Origin: Haemaphysalis longicornis
Lineage: Eukaryota > Arthropoda > Arachnida > Ixodida > Ixodidae
DNA: 64,000 nucleotides
Assembly (NCBI GenBank): GCA_013339765.2
Contig: CM023448.1
Span: 283,656,817-283,720,816 of the forward strand
Direction of reading: 5' to 3'
Every line of letters begins with the position of its first letter. The first letter of the stretch is position 1. This document shows positions 12,067-23,748 of the stretch, in pieces. The translations under genes and the position numbers were made by a program. The notes beneath the pieces are model-generated. The model ran no database searches. It worked only from the letters and a program-made list of their open reading frames with translations, and was not told the DNA's origin.

Positions 12067-12280
12067 GAAAAGATAAAAAACTCACACAGAGCGCGAAAAA
12101 AATCAGGTTAGTAGAGACAGACAAACGAGAAACACGTAGAAAATAGAAATAAGTTTACTGACGTTCGTCAGTAAACTTATTTCTATTTTCTACGTCTTTC
12201 TCGTTTGTCTCTGTCTCTACTAACCTTATATATATATATCCCCACACACACAACAAAATAAATTTCGGGCTACGCCACTG
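11921..12280. mobile_element. hAT MITE with perfect 8-bp target duplication
   Basis: The ends are CAGTGGCGTAGCC and its inverse GGCTACGCCACTG (13 bp perfect). The element is bracketed by CAACACAA on both sides (11913-11920 and 12281-12288). An 8-bp duplication with CAGTG-type ends is diagnostic of hAT. It is 360 bp, has no transposase, and holds two TA runs plus a 122-bp hairpin at 12105-12226. The intact duplication suggests a fairly recent insertion. Confidence 0.9.
12105..12226. repeat. 122-bp near-perfect hairpin inside the hAT MITE
   Basis: Two arms of 58 and 60 bp, starting AGGTTAGTAGAGACAG and closing on CTGAC-GTTC-GTCAG, pair almost completely with one 2-bp indel and one mismatch. 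TA repeats lie on either side. A single-armed relative of this sequence (AAGTAAAGACAGAGACACAC then TGAAGTTTACTGACG) sits at 16850-16905, so the arm is itself a dispersed unit. Confidence 0.85.
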
Positions 12281-13523
12281 CAACACAACTATGACCGTAA
12301 GACGATTTCATCCACGGATGCATTGATACAGGTCATCCCACCTCATCTAGTCCAGTGTTCACTTTACGACAACGGTCGATTTTTTCTTCGTTGCTGACCG
12401 CCGGCCTAGTGCAAGACATACGGCACAGTGCAAAGTAGAGCCACTAAATAAGCTACGCTGGTTCTAGTGCAAAGCTAACTGGGACAACACCGAGCAGAAC
12501 GGCAGCGCCACCGTATCTCTACAAACTGCGAAATCTGAATCGTGATTTGTGACGTACGGTTATAGTGCCTTATTCTAGGCACTATAGTATGGTAGGGTTG
12601 GGTTTTTTGCATCATGCATTGAAATTTCAGTGCACGTAGAGTCGTGCATTGAGCCCGCAATCTCGAAAGGCCCGAACTAGAGCCACTATATAATCTAGTA
12701 GTTCTAACTTGGACATCGACCCACATACTGGCCCATGCCCAAAAGGGGTGATTGGCCCGTTCGCATGACTTTCTCATTTTTCTTTTCTACCTTCGTTTTT
12801 CTTTTTCTGTTCCCTGACAGCAACAGCAATCCAGCTTTGCCTCTATGTGATTGTTGCATCTGTAACAGAATTAGCTTATGTGAGGACTAGGGCTCGTCGT
12901 AAATGCAATATTCCGCGCGCATTTGGGCATTCAGTACCACGCGAGATTTGGAGGCGAAGGTTGGATCGCGCACCTCCAGGTGCCGCCACCGGTTCTGAGT
13001 GCTTACCACGGTGCTTACACATTGAATATAGTGTACTATATACATTGAAGCATAGAGTTAATACTACTGACATAGAAGAAATAGTTTCTGGACTTGTTTT
13101 ACAAAAACCACAAAAGACAGACAAAAACTGACATGGTGAAATGCTCTTTGCGCAATTAGTCCATTCTTGCAGAAGGACGGTTCCCGCCCGAGACGCGAAA
13201 TGAAGTTACGTTTTTTTTTTATTGCTCTGCGAGGTCCAATTTACTCTCTCTAGCGGCAAAGCAAACTCGCAAAAAAAGCGGGAAAAATAAAATAGAACCG
13301 GTAAAAACTCTGTAAAAAGACTGGCCTTCCGTCATTTATTGCGTAAGCGATATTTCTTTACTCGAAGAGGAAATCCGTCCGTCCATCCATCACGTATGAA
13401 GAATCGCTATAAACAAATTAATGTGGTATTCAATAAAGACGTATATTTAAGAAATTTTGCGGGTACGTACGACGTACCTTTAGACACAACGTTCAATAAA
13501 AGGCGCTGGGAGTTCATACTTTC
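12281..13523. other. No gene recognised; contains a split palindrome
   Basis: No coding domain is recognisable. At 12561-12586 the arms TATAGTGCCT and AGGCACTATA surround TATTCT. This matches the palindrome at 14990 with part of its centre missing. CCAGT repeats and short A/T runs occur further on. Confidence 0.4.
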
Positions 13524-13557
13524 AGTATAGTGTACTAGAATTCTAGTACACTATACT
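13524..13557. repeat. 34-bp perfect palindrome
   Basis: The sequence AGTATAGTGTACTAGAA followed by its exact inverse has no spacer and centres on GAATTC. No element ends or coding frame are seen around it. Confidence 0.9.
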
Positions 13558-14984
13558 TTCAGACTGCTCATACTGCCCTTAGAAAATGTCTTTCCATCAA
13601 TACATATGTGTATAATAGTAAAGCCGACTTTAAAGGTGAAGAAATTTAATAAAATGTCTTATAGGACCTTCCCACTTGAATTTCAGGCACCGTATATATT
13701 AAAAAGCGTCGAAACTTAGGCTGGGTGCGTTACTGAAGGCATGAAAACAGCGCGACGGACGCACGCACGTTCGCACTTCTTTTTTGTGTGTGTTTCCACT
13801 AGCCTGCATTCTCTTGCTTTCATTTGGGTGGTTCTGAAAAAGGCCGCAGCGGCTGCGTTCACTATTTTCCAGCCCAGTCCAGTCCAGTCCAATCCAGAGG
13901 CGTAAAATCAAAACGACATATCTTTGCGCTGTTTGCCCCAGTTGGCCTTGCGCCATTATAATACCATCATCATTAAAACAATATATTAAGGTCACATAAG
14001 GTCTTTATACTTCCGCCACAGCGCTTCGTCACGTCTCTGGCGCAAAAAAAGAAAAAGGATCGGAAATTACTAGGCCCAGCGTGCGACTTCACTAAAAATA
14101 TATGATGCGATTTTTTTTTTTGCCATGCAAGACGTCCGGCGTGCTCCAGCTCGACTGTCTACAGTTAAAGATACCCTGCAACACTGCTGATAAACGCTTT
14201 CACTTCTTCCTTCGGGCCTGGGCGCACTTCGAAAGCTGTAGTCATCGCCAGCGCAGACTGATTGTCACGGCGGCGGAATTCGCTCATCGCAGCAGACGCG
14301 TCTAGTTCCTGTTTTACTTTTGTTGCGATTTTTCTAAGTGGCCATCAGATGCGTTTGTTGCTGCAACTGCTAGAATGAAGCCAGCCAATACCCGTGATAT
14401 GTAGTGAGTGACGTCACTCAAGCTCGCAAATAATGCCAGATCGAGAAAGAGAGAAAAAAAAATTTCGAGCCAGTTTTTGAGTTATCTGGTGGGCGTACGG
14501 TAGTAACATTCGGCTTTAATACTTTGGGGACACTTAACGCAAAGTACGGTGCGTGCTTGTTGACTTCGTTCTGAAAGCACCGCAGATTTCGAAAAAAAAA
14601 AAAAAAGTTGAACGAATGTTGCTGGTGGTAGACACCTTCGCTTATTTGTTATAATCGCAACTGCATGGTTGTTGCTTAGATATGTTTACCCGGAACCCGG
14701 AGCAAGAATATATATATACAGGAGGCGAAACGGCCCATTGCGGCGAGCGGGCGAGCGACCAGATAAAGGTCACAATAAAGAATAACGCAGACTGCGAAGC
14801 TTCGTAGCTGCGACATGCTGCGACGGCGAAGGAGTGGGTAGCGGCATCCGATAAACGAAATGATAGCGGACGCAATTCATTCCGGGGCTGTGCAGTGAAA
14901 TGCCGATCGCGGCGGCCGCGTAGTTTCTTCTCCCGTGACATATCACCATCATCATCAACAGCCTATTTAGATCCACTGCAGGAC
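13558..14984. other. No gene recognised
   Basis: Short open frames only. There is a small CCAGT tandem near 13865-13890, A and T runs near 14110 and 14595, and a GC-richer patch at 14700-14930. A promoter or first exon in that patch cannot be excluded but nothing supports it. Confidence 0.35.
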
Positions 14985-14989
14985 TATAG

Positions 14990-15009
14990 TGCCTAGAATA
15001 TTCTAGGCA
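14990..15009. repeat. 20-bp perfect palindrome at the end of an RTE fragment
   Basis: TGCCTAGAATATTCTAGGCA is a perfect palindrome. It lies immediately before the minus-strand RTE LINE 3' end that begins near 15013, so it may mark that insertion's junction. The split palindrome at 12561-12586 shares both outer arms (AGTGCCT/AGGCA). Confidence 0.85.
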
Positions 15010-15012
15010 TTG

Positions 15013-15600
15013 ACCTCCATCCGCTTCTGTCCCGCGCTGCCCGAGTCCATTCTTTGCCTCCGAATTTTCTTATTTCGTCTCTCCATCGAGTTAAGGGCCC
15101 TCCCCGTCTTCTATAGTCCCGTCTTTCGGTGTCCATTGTGTTGCCCTTATAATCCACCTGTTGTCAGTTCATTGCTCTACATGGCCAGCCCAAGTCCATT
15201 TTCTTAACTTGAACTATGATATCTTCTATTCGAGTTTGCTCCCCAACCCAGGTTGCTCGTTTTCTGTCCCTAAGCGTTACTCCTGACATTATTCGCTCCA
15301 TATGGCACGTTGGGAGGACCTAAGTTTGCTTTCTAGTTGCTTAGTAACGCGCCAAGTTTCTGCTCCGTATGTCATCGTCGGCAGAATGCATTGGTTGAAT
15401 GCCTTTCTTTTTAGGGAAAGAAGTAGCTTACTTTTCATTAGTTGCGAGTGCTTGCCGAATGCACTCCAACCCATTCCTATTCTGCGCCATATTTATTTCT
15501 CGCGGTCGGGATCAGCACTGACCGTCTGGCCAAGGTAGTTACATTGTTCTACTTGTTCCAGTTGTTCTACTTGTTGACCTATGCTGAAAAAGACGCGTTC
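15013..15600 (-). mobile_element. RTE-type LINE 3' part
   Basis: On the minus strand the translation runs, with stops and frame changes, through AFGKHSQLMKSKLLLSLKRK, FNQCILPTMTYGAETW and then a decayed ...RDRKRATWVGEQTRIEDII... and ...KKMDLGWPCRAM. This is the thumb and C-terminal region of RTE-group reverse transcriptases. It is 5'-truncated at about 15600, where a Ruka SINE follows. Confidence 0.75.
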
Positions 15601-15636
15601 AGCATGTTTATTTATCATTACTTTAGTTTTATACCC

Positions 15637-15858
15637 ACCCGCCGCGGAGGCTCAGTGGCTAAGTCGTTGTGCTGCTGAGCACGAGGTCGCGAGTTCGATT
15701 CCCGGCCGCGGCGGCCGCTTTTCTTATGGAGGCGAAAAGCGAAAACGCCCGTGTGTTCGTGATATCGGCGCGCGTTAAAGATCCCCAGCTAGCCAAAATT
15801 AATCCGGAGCCTTCCACTACGGCGCTTCTCGTCGCCTGTGTAGCATCGGTGCGTTAAC
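15637..15858 (+). mobile_element. Ruka-like tRNA-derived SINE, copy 1
   Basis: The tRNA-like head begins GCCGCGGAGGCTCAGTGGCT with an A box (TGGCTCAGTGG) and a B box (AGTTCGATTCC at 15692-15702). The body contains GGCGCGCGTTAAAGATCCCC, AATTAATCCGGAGCC and ACTACGGCGC. This is the layout of Ruka, a SINE described from ticks, and is the main evidence for the host lineage. Confidence 0.85.
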
Positions 15859-15984
15859 TCATAATCAGTCGATCACTGTAATTTTTATTCATATTTATCT
15901 TTAGCCCCACAGTGAAGCTCTCTGGTTGTAGTTCTCCAATTGTAGTTCTCCAAGATTGCAGTTCTCCAAGAGAGAGAGAGAGAA

Positions 15985-16461
15985 ATAAGGGTGAGCAGTC
16001 AAGAAAACCTCGGAAAGCAAAGGGGAGGATGTGGTAGGTCATTGAAACAGATCAAGAATTTGGAAAGAAAGAAAGAAAGGGGAGAAAAAATGCCCGCCGG
16101 GTGGGACCCAAACCCACGACCCCCAGAATACCGGTCTGGTGCGATGACCACTATGCTACCGCCGGGGCTATTTTCCCCTCCACTTTCTGGGGTATTTATG
16201 TTCAGGTATTTTTGTTTCCTGCGTTTGGGGGTGGTAGCCAGCGCCACTCGGACTACTCGGGGTGAAGGGGACCTTCTTTTTAGCCCCCGGGCCGTGACTC
16301 GAGTGTCTACGACATGTCGAGAGTGGTCGACCAGCGTTGAACCCTCTTAAGATCCCTATGGTCCCTATGGCACCAAGACTGCAAGAACAGAGGCCCTCGC
16401 TGTGCATGTAGCGAATCAGAATGGGAAATGAGGGACTCGTTTAATTAAGACAAAAATAAGG
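15985..16461 (-). mobile_element. tRNA-headed repeat unit of about 470 bp, copy 1
   Basis: On the minus strand, 16092-16167 folds like a tRNA: acceptor arms CCGGC-type, anticodon arm CCAGA/TCTGG with a 7-nt loop, and T arm GTGGG/CCCAC. The same unit, with the same flanks (GCAGTCAAG on one side, GGGACTCGTT/GGGGCTCGTT on the other), occurs at 61.8-62.3 kb. A second unit begins at 16462 (GTTGGCAGTCAAG) but breaks off within about 15 bp. Confidence 0.7.
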
Positions 16462-16499
16462 GTTGGCAGTCAAGTTCTGGCAGTCTTGGTGCCATATCA

Positions 16500-16802
16500 T
16501 TTTTGGTGCCATTTTGCTATCAGATGCCGAGTTTGCTTTCTTGGATAAGGGCTGATAAAATGTACCGTGCTTCTTTCGGAGTATGAACACGTGCGGTTTG
16601 GTTGTATGCAGTGTTTTTGGTGGTTGTTCCCCGTGACTGTACAAGATATTGTAGATTGTACCGTACGTTTGTGTTGGCGGTGGCTTAGATTGTGTGTATA
16701 TATTTGTGTGTTTTGACGATTAAACGTTTCAGTTGCTAGTAGCGCTTCGTCCCGTTGTCTTTCTTGTCCAAGTTTTGTTTTTGCGCTTGTCCAAGTTTTG
16801 TT
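16500..16802. other. Unassigned repeat-like stretch
   Basis: No coding domain is recognised, although the minus strand stays open for much of the interval. A short tandem (GTCCAAGTTTTGTTTTT, twice) occurs at about 16768-16805. Confidence 0.35.
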
Positions 16803-16812
16803 TTTACTTACC

Positions 16813-16846
<34 letters not shown>

Positions 16847-16856
16847 GGTAAGTAAA
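16803..16856. repeat. 54-bp palindrome around a TA run
   Basis: TTTACTTACCTTAA, an (AT) run and TTAAGGTAAGTAAA form a perfect palindrome. To its right lies a single copy of the arm found as a hairpin in the hAT MITE at 12105-12226. Confidence 0.8.
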
Positions 16857-16904
16857 GACAGAGACACACGAGAAAAACATTAACAAAATGAAGTTTACTG
16901 ACGA

Positions 16905-18839
16905 TTCATCCGGAGGACCAGTCTTCATCGGAGTATATATTCTTACTGAAGGAATATTTATGGGGAACACATGGCAGCGCTCGTCGTCGTCATTGTGAGC
17001 CATACCGTGTGAAGCCACTGGCCTACGCAACCGCAAACCACAAACCTAGTCCTGCGGGGTCCGCTGTGCGACCCACTCGTCGCATACAGCGAGTCAGCGC
17101 TCAGAAGTCTCTCTTATTGTCTCTCAGAACAGATGACTCAACAGCAGCGTGATGTCACTCAAAATATCTCGGGTTACGATTCAACTAAGAAATCGAACGC
17201 GCCGCCGCGGAAAGCGGCACCCACAATTGCACCGTACAGCCGGCAACGGCAAAGAAGTAACTCTCCGATTTTGGGGCTATTCTTTTTTTTTTTTTTCCTG
17301 AGCAGAAATCACGCGTCTGCTATCATCGACGATTTGTTTAATGCTTAAATACAGTTATTTGGCTGCAAGCACACTTTGGTCCGGGAAAAAAAGTATCGGA
17401 CCTATTAGGCACGACTGAAGCCATTGCCCGATTAAATAATCAATCACGAAACTGCGATTGAAGTGCAACTGGCGGCACTAATTTACTACCGCCGCGTTTA
17501 CTGCATATGCGTGAGATACTATACGCCCACAACTCGCTAGCACCCCGCTATTTGACATTGGAACAACCGACATGTATGCATTTGGCGCTGCCATTTTTTC
17601 TCCGTAACTTTGTGCTTATTACTTACAAAATCGCAGTTATTTGTTGACCTTCGACATGCTTGCTTTCACATCCGTGAGTGTGCCTGCCCAGATTAATCGA
17701 TGAAATATAGGCCTGTGATTTGACAGAGTTCGACGCTGGGAACAGTACCACGCTGGCCCGGATACCTATGCCAAGAACGCTCTTTCGCACCGAAAAGAGG
17801 CTCCTGCCATCTTCAGATATATAAGGTACGTATAGCTGCTTGTTTCTCAATGCCGGCGCTGACGATGCTGCACTGCCACCCTCGCAGCGCGTACGTCGGA
17901 CGAAAAGCTTCCCGGTCTTTACCCTCCTCGTCTGGCGAGCGCGGGAGAAGCCCATCGACGTGTCCAGCGATGAGTCAGACGTAAAGGGCGGGCCGTCTGC
18001 CCGCGGCGCCGACGGGGCGCGCGCAGTTTGAATCGATTCATGAGGGCCGGTTGAGCGGCCTTTGGAGACGCGCGGTCGACTGAGGTCAGCCTCCCGCCGG
18101 CACCAACCGGGCTGAACCCGACATGCGAGTGTGCAGTTACGTTGCGCAGGCTGTACAAACCGGGATAGTACGAGGAGCAGTTGACTCCTCCGTGCAGTTA
18201 ATTCGTATTGGACATACCGAAATTCAACGTATACTGAAACATTTCAGTGACGTGAAATACAAATCAAGGGAGTTACAACTCTGAAAAATAAAAGTTACAG
18301 CGTCCTTTTTAATCCCACCACGTGCAAAATAAAAGTTTCTGCTGCTACTACTACTACAGCGTCCAATCTCAGTGCACCAAAGTGCCGCTCGGAAGCCAGC
18401 TGGATTGTTCAAAATTTCACAGCAAAAATAGCGTTTGTCGTCACCTGGTGCCCGAGACCGGCACCCACCGCCTGTTATGAACAGCCGCTTTACCATTTGA
18501 TAACCAGACAGATAGCCGCTGGAAGCGGGAGAGCGAATTTTCTATTAGAAACGAGAACCGTGGTTATACACGAATAAAATCAGGAAAAATTCCGGAGGTG
18601 CATGGATCAAAATTTCGGAAAAAAAAAAAATTATAACGCCAGTTGAGTGCTATCAAATGCCGCACGCATTCAAATTTTCGCGTGCAGAGAAAAAGCTATT
18701 CTCGCCCGGTACTCGATAGTCTCAATTAGAAGGACAAATCTTGGGCAGTGAGATTAGATATGCTTCCGGCTCTTATACGGCTTTTACGGCTTTATTGGAC
18801 TGCGCGTGCTTGGTGGTGGTGAAACATCTTCATTAAGCT
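16905..18839. other. No gene recognised
   Basis: Open frames are short. A TATATAAGG stretch lies near 17818 and GC-rich DNA at 17840-18130, but no conserved protein is encoded. A tRNA-like remnant may lie near 18415-18490 on the minus strand, too decayed to call. Confidence 0.35.
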
Positions 18840-19330
18840 ATCAAGGGAAGTTGAAAGGGATGTGGTCAGCCTCCTGTGTCCAGGAAGCCGCGAGCCTGCG
18901 CCGAACCTAGGGCTCGTTGCACCGGGGCGAGCTGATGCTCCGGCGCCGAGCTGGTCAGCGCAGACTCCCACTGCTCAAGGGAAGGGGAGTGAACGGGGCG
19001 GGGGACATGAACACACGACTTGGTAGGAGGTTGTGAGAGGGGTGTCACATTGGGGGCAGCTGTGGGGAAGAAGGGACGGAGATATGTGGGAGAGGATAGC
19101 ATGGTTGTAGAAAGTTTCTGTTTGTAGACGCCGATATATGTGCGCTTGGTGGTTGGAGAGACCGAGGTGTGGGGGAGGGTATGTTCTTCTGGTGTATGTG
19201 TGTAGTGCGCGAGGAGAGAGCTGTTGGTACAATCCGGTGTCCTTAACATACATGTCCTTAAAACGCTTATACTCTTACACTCTTTACAAAACGCCGAGTT
19301 CCACACTTCAGTGGGACTAAATTGAGCCAC
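18840..19330 (-). mobile_element. I-type LINE 3' end
   Basis: The minus-strand frame ends EQWESALTSSAPEHQLAPVQ then RALGSAQARGFLDTGG. This C-terminus is shared with the LINE copies at 21.7-22.4, 34.4 and 37.0 kb. Upstream, ...EEHTLPHTSVSPTTKRTY... is a decayed zinc-knuckle region. It is 5'-truncated near 19330. Confidence 0.6.
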
Positions 19331-20890
19331 GCCAAGCTGTCTCTTTTCCGGAGTTCGATATAGCTCTTATCAGACGTCATATCTTATCAGTGCTTTACGC
19401 GGGTGGACCGCTTATGAGCGAGTACGCACATTGTAGCTCACGTGCAGGTTGAACTCATTCATATTATCCTTTATTGAATTATTTATTTTAAAGAATCTGT
19501 TAAAATTAAAGCTGTAACTCTTACGCAATGCGATGCCTGCGTCACTTGCAGGTCTTGGAAGCCTTAGAAACGCGTACACTCGCAGTAATTATTTGCGCAG
19601 TTATTTAAAATGTGGGCGTAGGAGCTCTAATAATGATACTTATCAAATATTTCAAAACGCAAGAACAGCCATCATGCTTGTCAGTCCTTTGAAAGAGCAT
19701 AATTGAAAAGTGCAAATCATATCACTTTCCGGGAATCAAAATGTAGCGAACAAAAGTGGGGGGTGGGTGGATAGGGGGAGGAGAAAGACAGAAAAGGGGA
19801 AAAAGGACCTATTGATCCGCGAATACTATATCTTTTTTTTTTACCTTACAAGCCATACTGGGAAATTGATAGGGACGTGCCTCTTGACGTATGGCGTGGG
19901 CGGTCTTTTTTCATCCACGTGTAATGGTTATGGCAGTGGGCATTCAGCGCATGCCGCTCTTCTACAGCGTGTCTGCTGCGTGTGCGACAGCATGTTGCGG
20001 TAGTAGCGTTTTCGACAGACGTGGAATGCAGTAGCATATCTACGGGCACGTTATGCAGGCATCACTAAAAAAACATCTGTAGGTGCAATTTAGTCCAGAG
20101 CCTGCAGGCGCACATCGTACTGGCTATAGCCGTTTCTCCAAGTCGTAAAACTCCAAATTCGATTGCTACTTCCGTATTCCCGGCGGAGAAAAAGAATTTA
20201 TTATACAGATCCAAGGTCCCCACGCGAGCTGCACAGCAAAGCCAGGTAGTAATTAACGTAATTGCGCTATCACGCGGGCCTGAAAGTTCGCGAACGGCAG
20301 CCTGCCGTCGCTTCTTGTTCGCCGCGGCTGGTCATCCTGTTTGAAACTTTCAGTCGCGGGACTTGCGATGCGAGCTCGTGACTTGTCTCTGGCGACCGTG
20401 TAAACGGCACTCACGTGTCGGATTCGATGCGGGTGGCTCATACGTAGAAAAATTTTCGTCTCGCTTTCTTTCTCGCTCCCACTCCCCCGTTCCTAAACGC
20501 GGATAAAGGCGAAGTAATTATGGCGACCTTTCGCAGCGCTGAACGCGCGGGAAACCTTGCGCATGCTGCAGCTCTCCTCCTTTCCGAGTCGGTGGGTGGG
20601 GATAGCAACATGCCATCTGTGCGTGCCAATTTCAGGCGTGCACGCAGAGCTCTGAGCGAGCGGAACTACGAGAACTACAGAGCCTTTGTAGACTCCGCAT
20701 TAGGTGTATTATGAAGAACAAGAGAACGAGAGGACTCAAGGCGGGTCGCCAACAAAAAGTCACTCGCGATCTTCCCAATGCTCCACTCACAAAAAAGTTT
20801 GGGGCCTCCTATCATCATGGGTTTATCGCCTCAATGGATGGCCACATTGTGTGAGCATGTAAACCGAGATCCAATGAAAGAAGAGATGAA
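19331..20890. other. No gene recognised; one small open frame noted
   Basis: A 64-codon frame starts at an ATG at 20520 (MATFRSAERAGN...) and its stop overlaps the next ATG. I recognise no domain in either product and would not call a gene. The local GC content (20280-20700) is raised. Confidence 0.3.
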
Positions 20891-21355
20891 CCTGTTCATT
20901 GTTCGCATAATTTGTTTACAGCGACAGTTGTCGGTATTTTTATGAGGGGGTACCTACACCGGCCGTTACATTGTCATCGGTCTGAACCGGTCACGCATAC
21001 CTGTAGGTCTCGCAGTGAACAACACAGGTATATCCATACCACGCTTGCCAAACTGCATCACCAAGCAGAACCGGGGACGTGGGCATTTACAGCGACGCAA
21101 CTATAACCAACACAGCCATATTAGGAAGCGTTTATGATGAGTTTTACCCAACACTCTGGGGAGCATTCACTGTCACCACTATACAACCGAAACGGGATCC
21201 ACCAGAGCTAAGCTACACCTCTCACGCTATAATCTGTAGGGACATTAGCTGAACACAGTCCGAACACAAACCGAAGTTAAAATATACGGTGATAACGCAC
21301 CCGCATTACAATACACACGCAACCACAATCCAGCAAGCCTCTTGACCCGCACCAT

Positions 21356-21600
21356 TCACACTGGTGGCAGAAGCTGACCGATCTCTGCGGAATCCTCATC
21401 TTCACAAAATGCACCCTGCACAACAGCTCCGACAACGAGGCAGCTCGTGACATGGCATCTGCAGTCAATCAATCCCTGATGATGATGAACAACTTTATTT
21501 TGTGCGGAACTAAGAAAGGGAGGGCATGGAGTGAGAGATTCCAGAAGCGCCTCCCACCCTCTGATAGTGACCCGTAGCATTTAGCTCAGGCGGCGTCTGA
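21356..21600 (-). mobile_element. LINE 3' end with ATC-rich tail
   Basis: The minus strand carries a decayed C-terminal LINE pattern (RGWEALLESLTP) and an AAAATAAAGTTGTTCATC tail followed by CATCAT repeats, as at LINE 3' ends. Plus-strand sequence at 21340-21470 (SDNEAARDMA) resembles an RNase H end from another, opposite-strand copy. Confidence 0.45.
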
Positions 21601-21699
21601 GGCTAGACAATCCATCCTTCCAGGAACCCGTTGCCTCTTTGGGTGCCAACGCATATACTATAGGGAGGAGAACTCATTGAAAAAGTTGGCAATGAAAAC

Positions 21700-22380
21700 T
21701 TAAAGGAAGCACCGCTTGATCAGAACAACACATCCCTTTGGACATCCCGCAGAGCCTGCAGTCCTCTACAAATCGACGACTGGCTACGCCAACACCCCAT
21801 ACATTAAGACACATGGGAGCAGGTCCGGCGCATTTGAAAAAAGAAAAAAGGACGGACGGCACTACTCTCACCCACCAACTTTCGCCGTCGCCGTCGCTCG
21901 AGGACTCACGATCCGAGCGGACCCCAGCCTCGTCCTCTACCACGGGGACAGATCCCCCAGGGATAGACTGATAATGTTCAATGATTTCGCCACTTATTAC
22001 CGCCTCTTCCGCCGTAAATATCTCCCCACACATCTTGGGCTGACTCATGCACAAGAAAGCACCTGGCGACATCTGCAAATCCACACTCTCCTTTGCAGGG
22101 CGGTACTTTACCACATTCACCCCTCCCTGTATACCCTTCACTTGTCCCGCATGTAGTATCCGTGCCACAGTCACCCACTCCGTGTGGGGCTGCCCTCTTG
22201 ACCCCTTCCTTTCATCACCTCTGACGAGCAGTGGGAGGGAGCGCTGGGTAGCTTTGACCCGGGAGTTCAAGCCTCCCTCGAGGCCGCTATCGTCGCCGCC
22301 AGGCTTTCGCCGGCGGCCACCCCGTTACCGGAACTCATTCAGTCTCAATAAAAGTTTTTTTTTTCTCTCTCTCTCTCTCC
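21700..22380 (+). mobile_element. I-type LINE 3' end
   Basis: The translation, over several frames, gives YYRLFRRKYLPTHLGLTHAQ, a zinc-knuckle-like CPACSIRATVTHSVWGCP, and EQWEGALGSFDPGVQASLEA near the end. It is followed by AATAAAAGTTTTTTTTTC and a TC-rich tail. The same TC-type tail is seen in reverse at 36.9 kb. Confidence 0.7.
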
Positions 22381-23746
22381 CCTGCAAGGATGTCTGACGA
22401 GAGAATGAACTCACTCTGCCGGTCACCATGTGACGAGGAGTACGCGTCTGATGCTCAGCTTTTTCCTGAAGCAGTGAATAGAACAATGCAAGTTACAATA
22501 CAAAATAGAAATACACTAACAATTAAGTGCGAGGGGCAACCTTAATGAAAATAATGCGACCTAGGAGGGTAGAACGACGTGAGAGATACAATTTATTATG
22601 ATTCATATGATATTAAACGATCTGGGCCGCTAATGCACCACTGTCTCGGAAACGCAGAGTGTACACTCTTGAAGAATATCCCTTGAGAATGCTGTGGCGT
22701 TCTGACGACGCTCTTTTAGGTCTTGGCATATATCATCCCGCAGGCGATATTCCGAGGCGATATTCCGGCGCTTCCGGTGCGATGCAAAACGTTAATTAAA
22801 CATGTTGATACGCCCCCCACTACCACCTATTAACCGACCTAAAAGATACCAAACCACTTTTATTTACGAAGACATGCGCATAATTGAGCTAAGAAAACAT
22901 TTTACAATATAAAAAATGGCTCCGGCTTAGCTCAGCTAACCCTGGATATGCAAAGCGAAAGCTTGGCTTGGTCCAGCTTTGGTTCAAATTGGTTAACTTA
23001 TTTAGCTATAATTATTATACTATTAGTCTAAAGCCGGCCTTTGTCCATGGTTGTGGTCCCGCTTCCGGCGTTATCTGAGTCGAACGGCCTGCCTGGCGAT
23101 ATCCGCGGGTTGGTCAGACACCGCTTGGCAAACTACGGCTCAAAGCCTCCAGCTCCCGAGCAACTCTCAGAGAAGACGGCCCGGCATCGCTCTAATTCTT
23201 GGCCAAGCTCGCATGCACGAAACGAGTCACGTGGTCAGGCGTGAACCAGCTGCGGAGAGCGCATGCGCCAAACCGGCAGCGGGGACGGCAGTGGCGAACG
23301 CGGCTGTTTCTTTAATATTTATTGGGCTAACGCGGCCGTCGGCGGAGCTCAGTTGGTGGAGCTCGGCCCGGCGAGTCACATGATGCGTTGTCAAGGGTAC
23401 GGGGTTGCGGCGGTCAAATGAAGGTCAAATCTACCTCACGACGAAACCGCCCGACGAGACTAGTAAAGCTTCGCTTTAAAATCACAGGTTTTAGAAAAAC
23501 ATACTACCATGCCGGGGATTCTTACCCGAGACTGCTGAGGTAGAACATAGTTCTAGTATTAGCGGTTGCACAAAAAAAATAGAAGCAGTGTTCCAAACGA
23601 AGTAGTCAATAGCCCCGGATACATGGACCCGACGACGGAGGGTCGAGTCAACTGGCGGGTTCAGCTACCTCGACCACTCACGCGTATATATGAGCTTCGT
23701 TGAAAGAGTCGAGGCGAGGGGGCCGGGGGATTGCCGGAGAAGGAGC
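22381..23746. other. No gene recognised
   Basis: A decayed repeat near 22768-22810 matches 1212-1250. A GC-rich interval lies at 23040-23400. No conserved coding sequence is seen. Confidence 0.35.
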
Positions 23747-23748
23747 TA

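Noticed and set aside
16497..17036. 179-codon minus-strand ORF
   Set aside because: It runs across a TA-repeat palindrome (translated as IYIYIY) and joins unrelated repeat segments; it has no domain.
20520..20860. Two small ORFs with an overlapping stop and start (ATGA)
   Set aside because: The overlap suggests translational coupling only in bacteria. Neither product has a recognisable domain, and the setting is eukaryotic.
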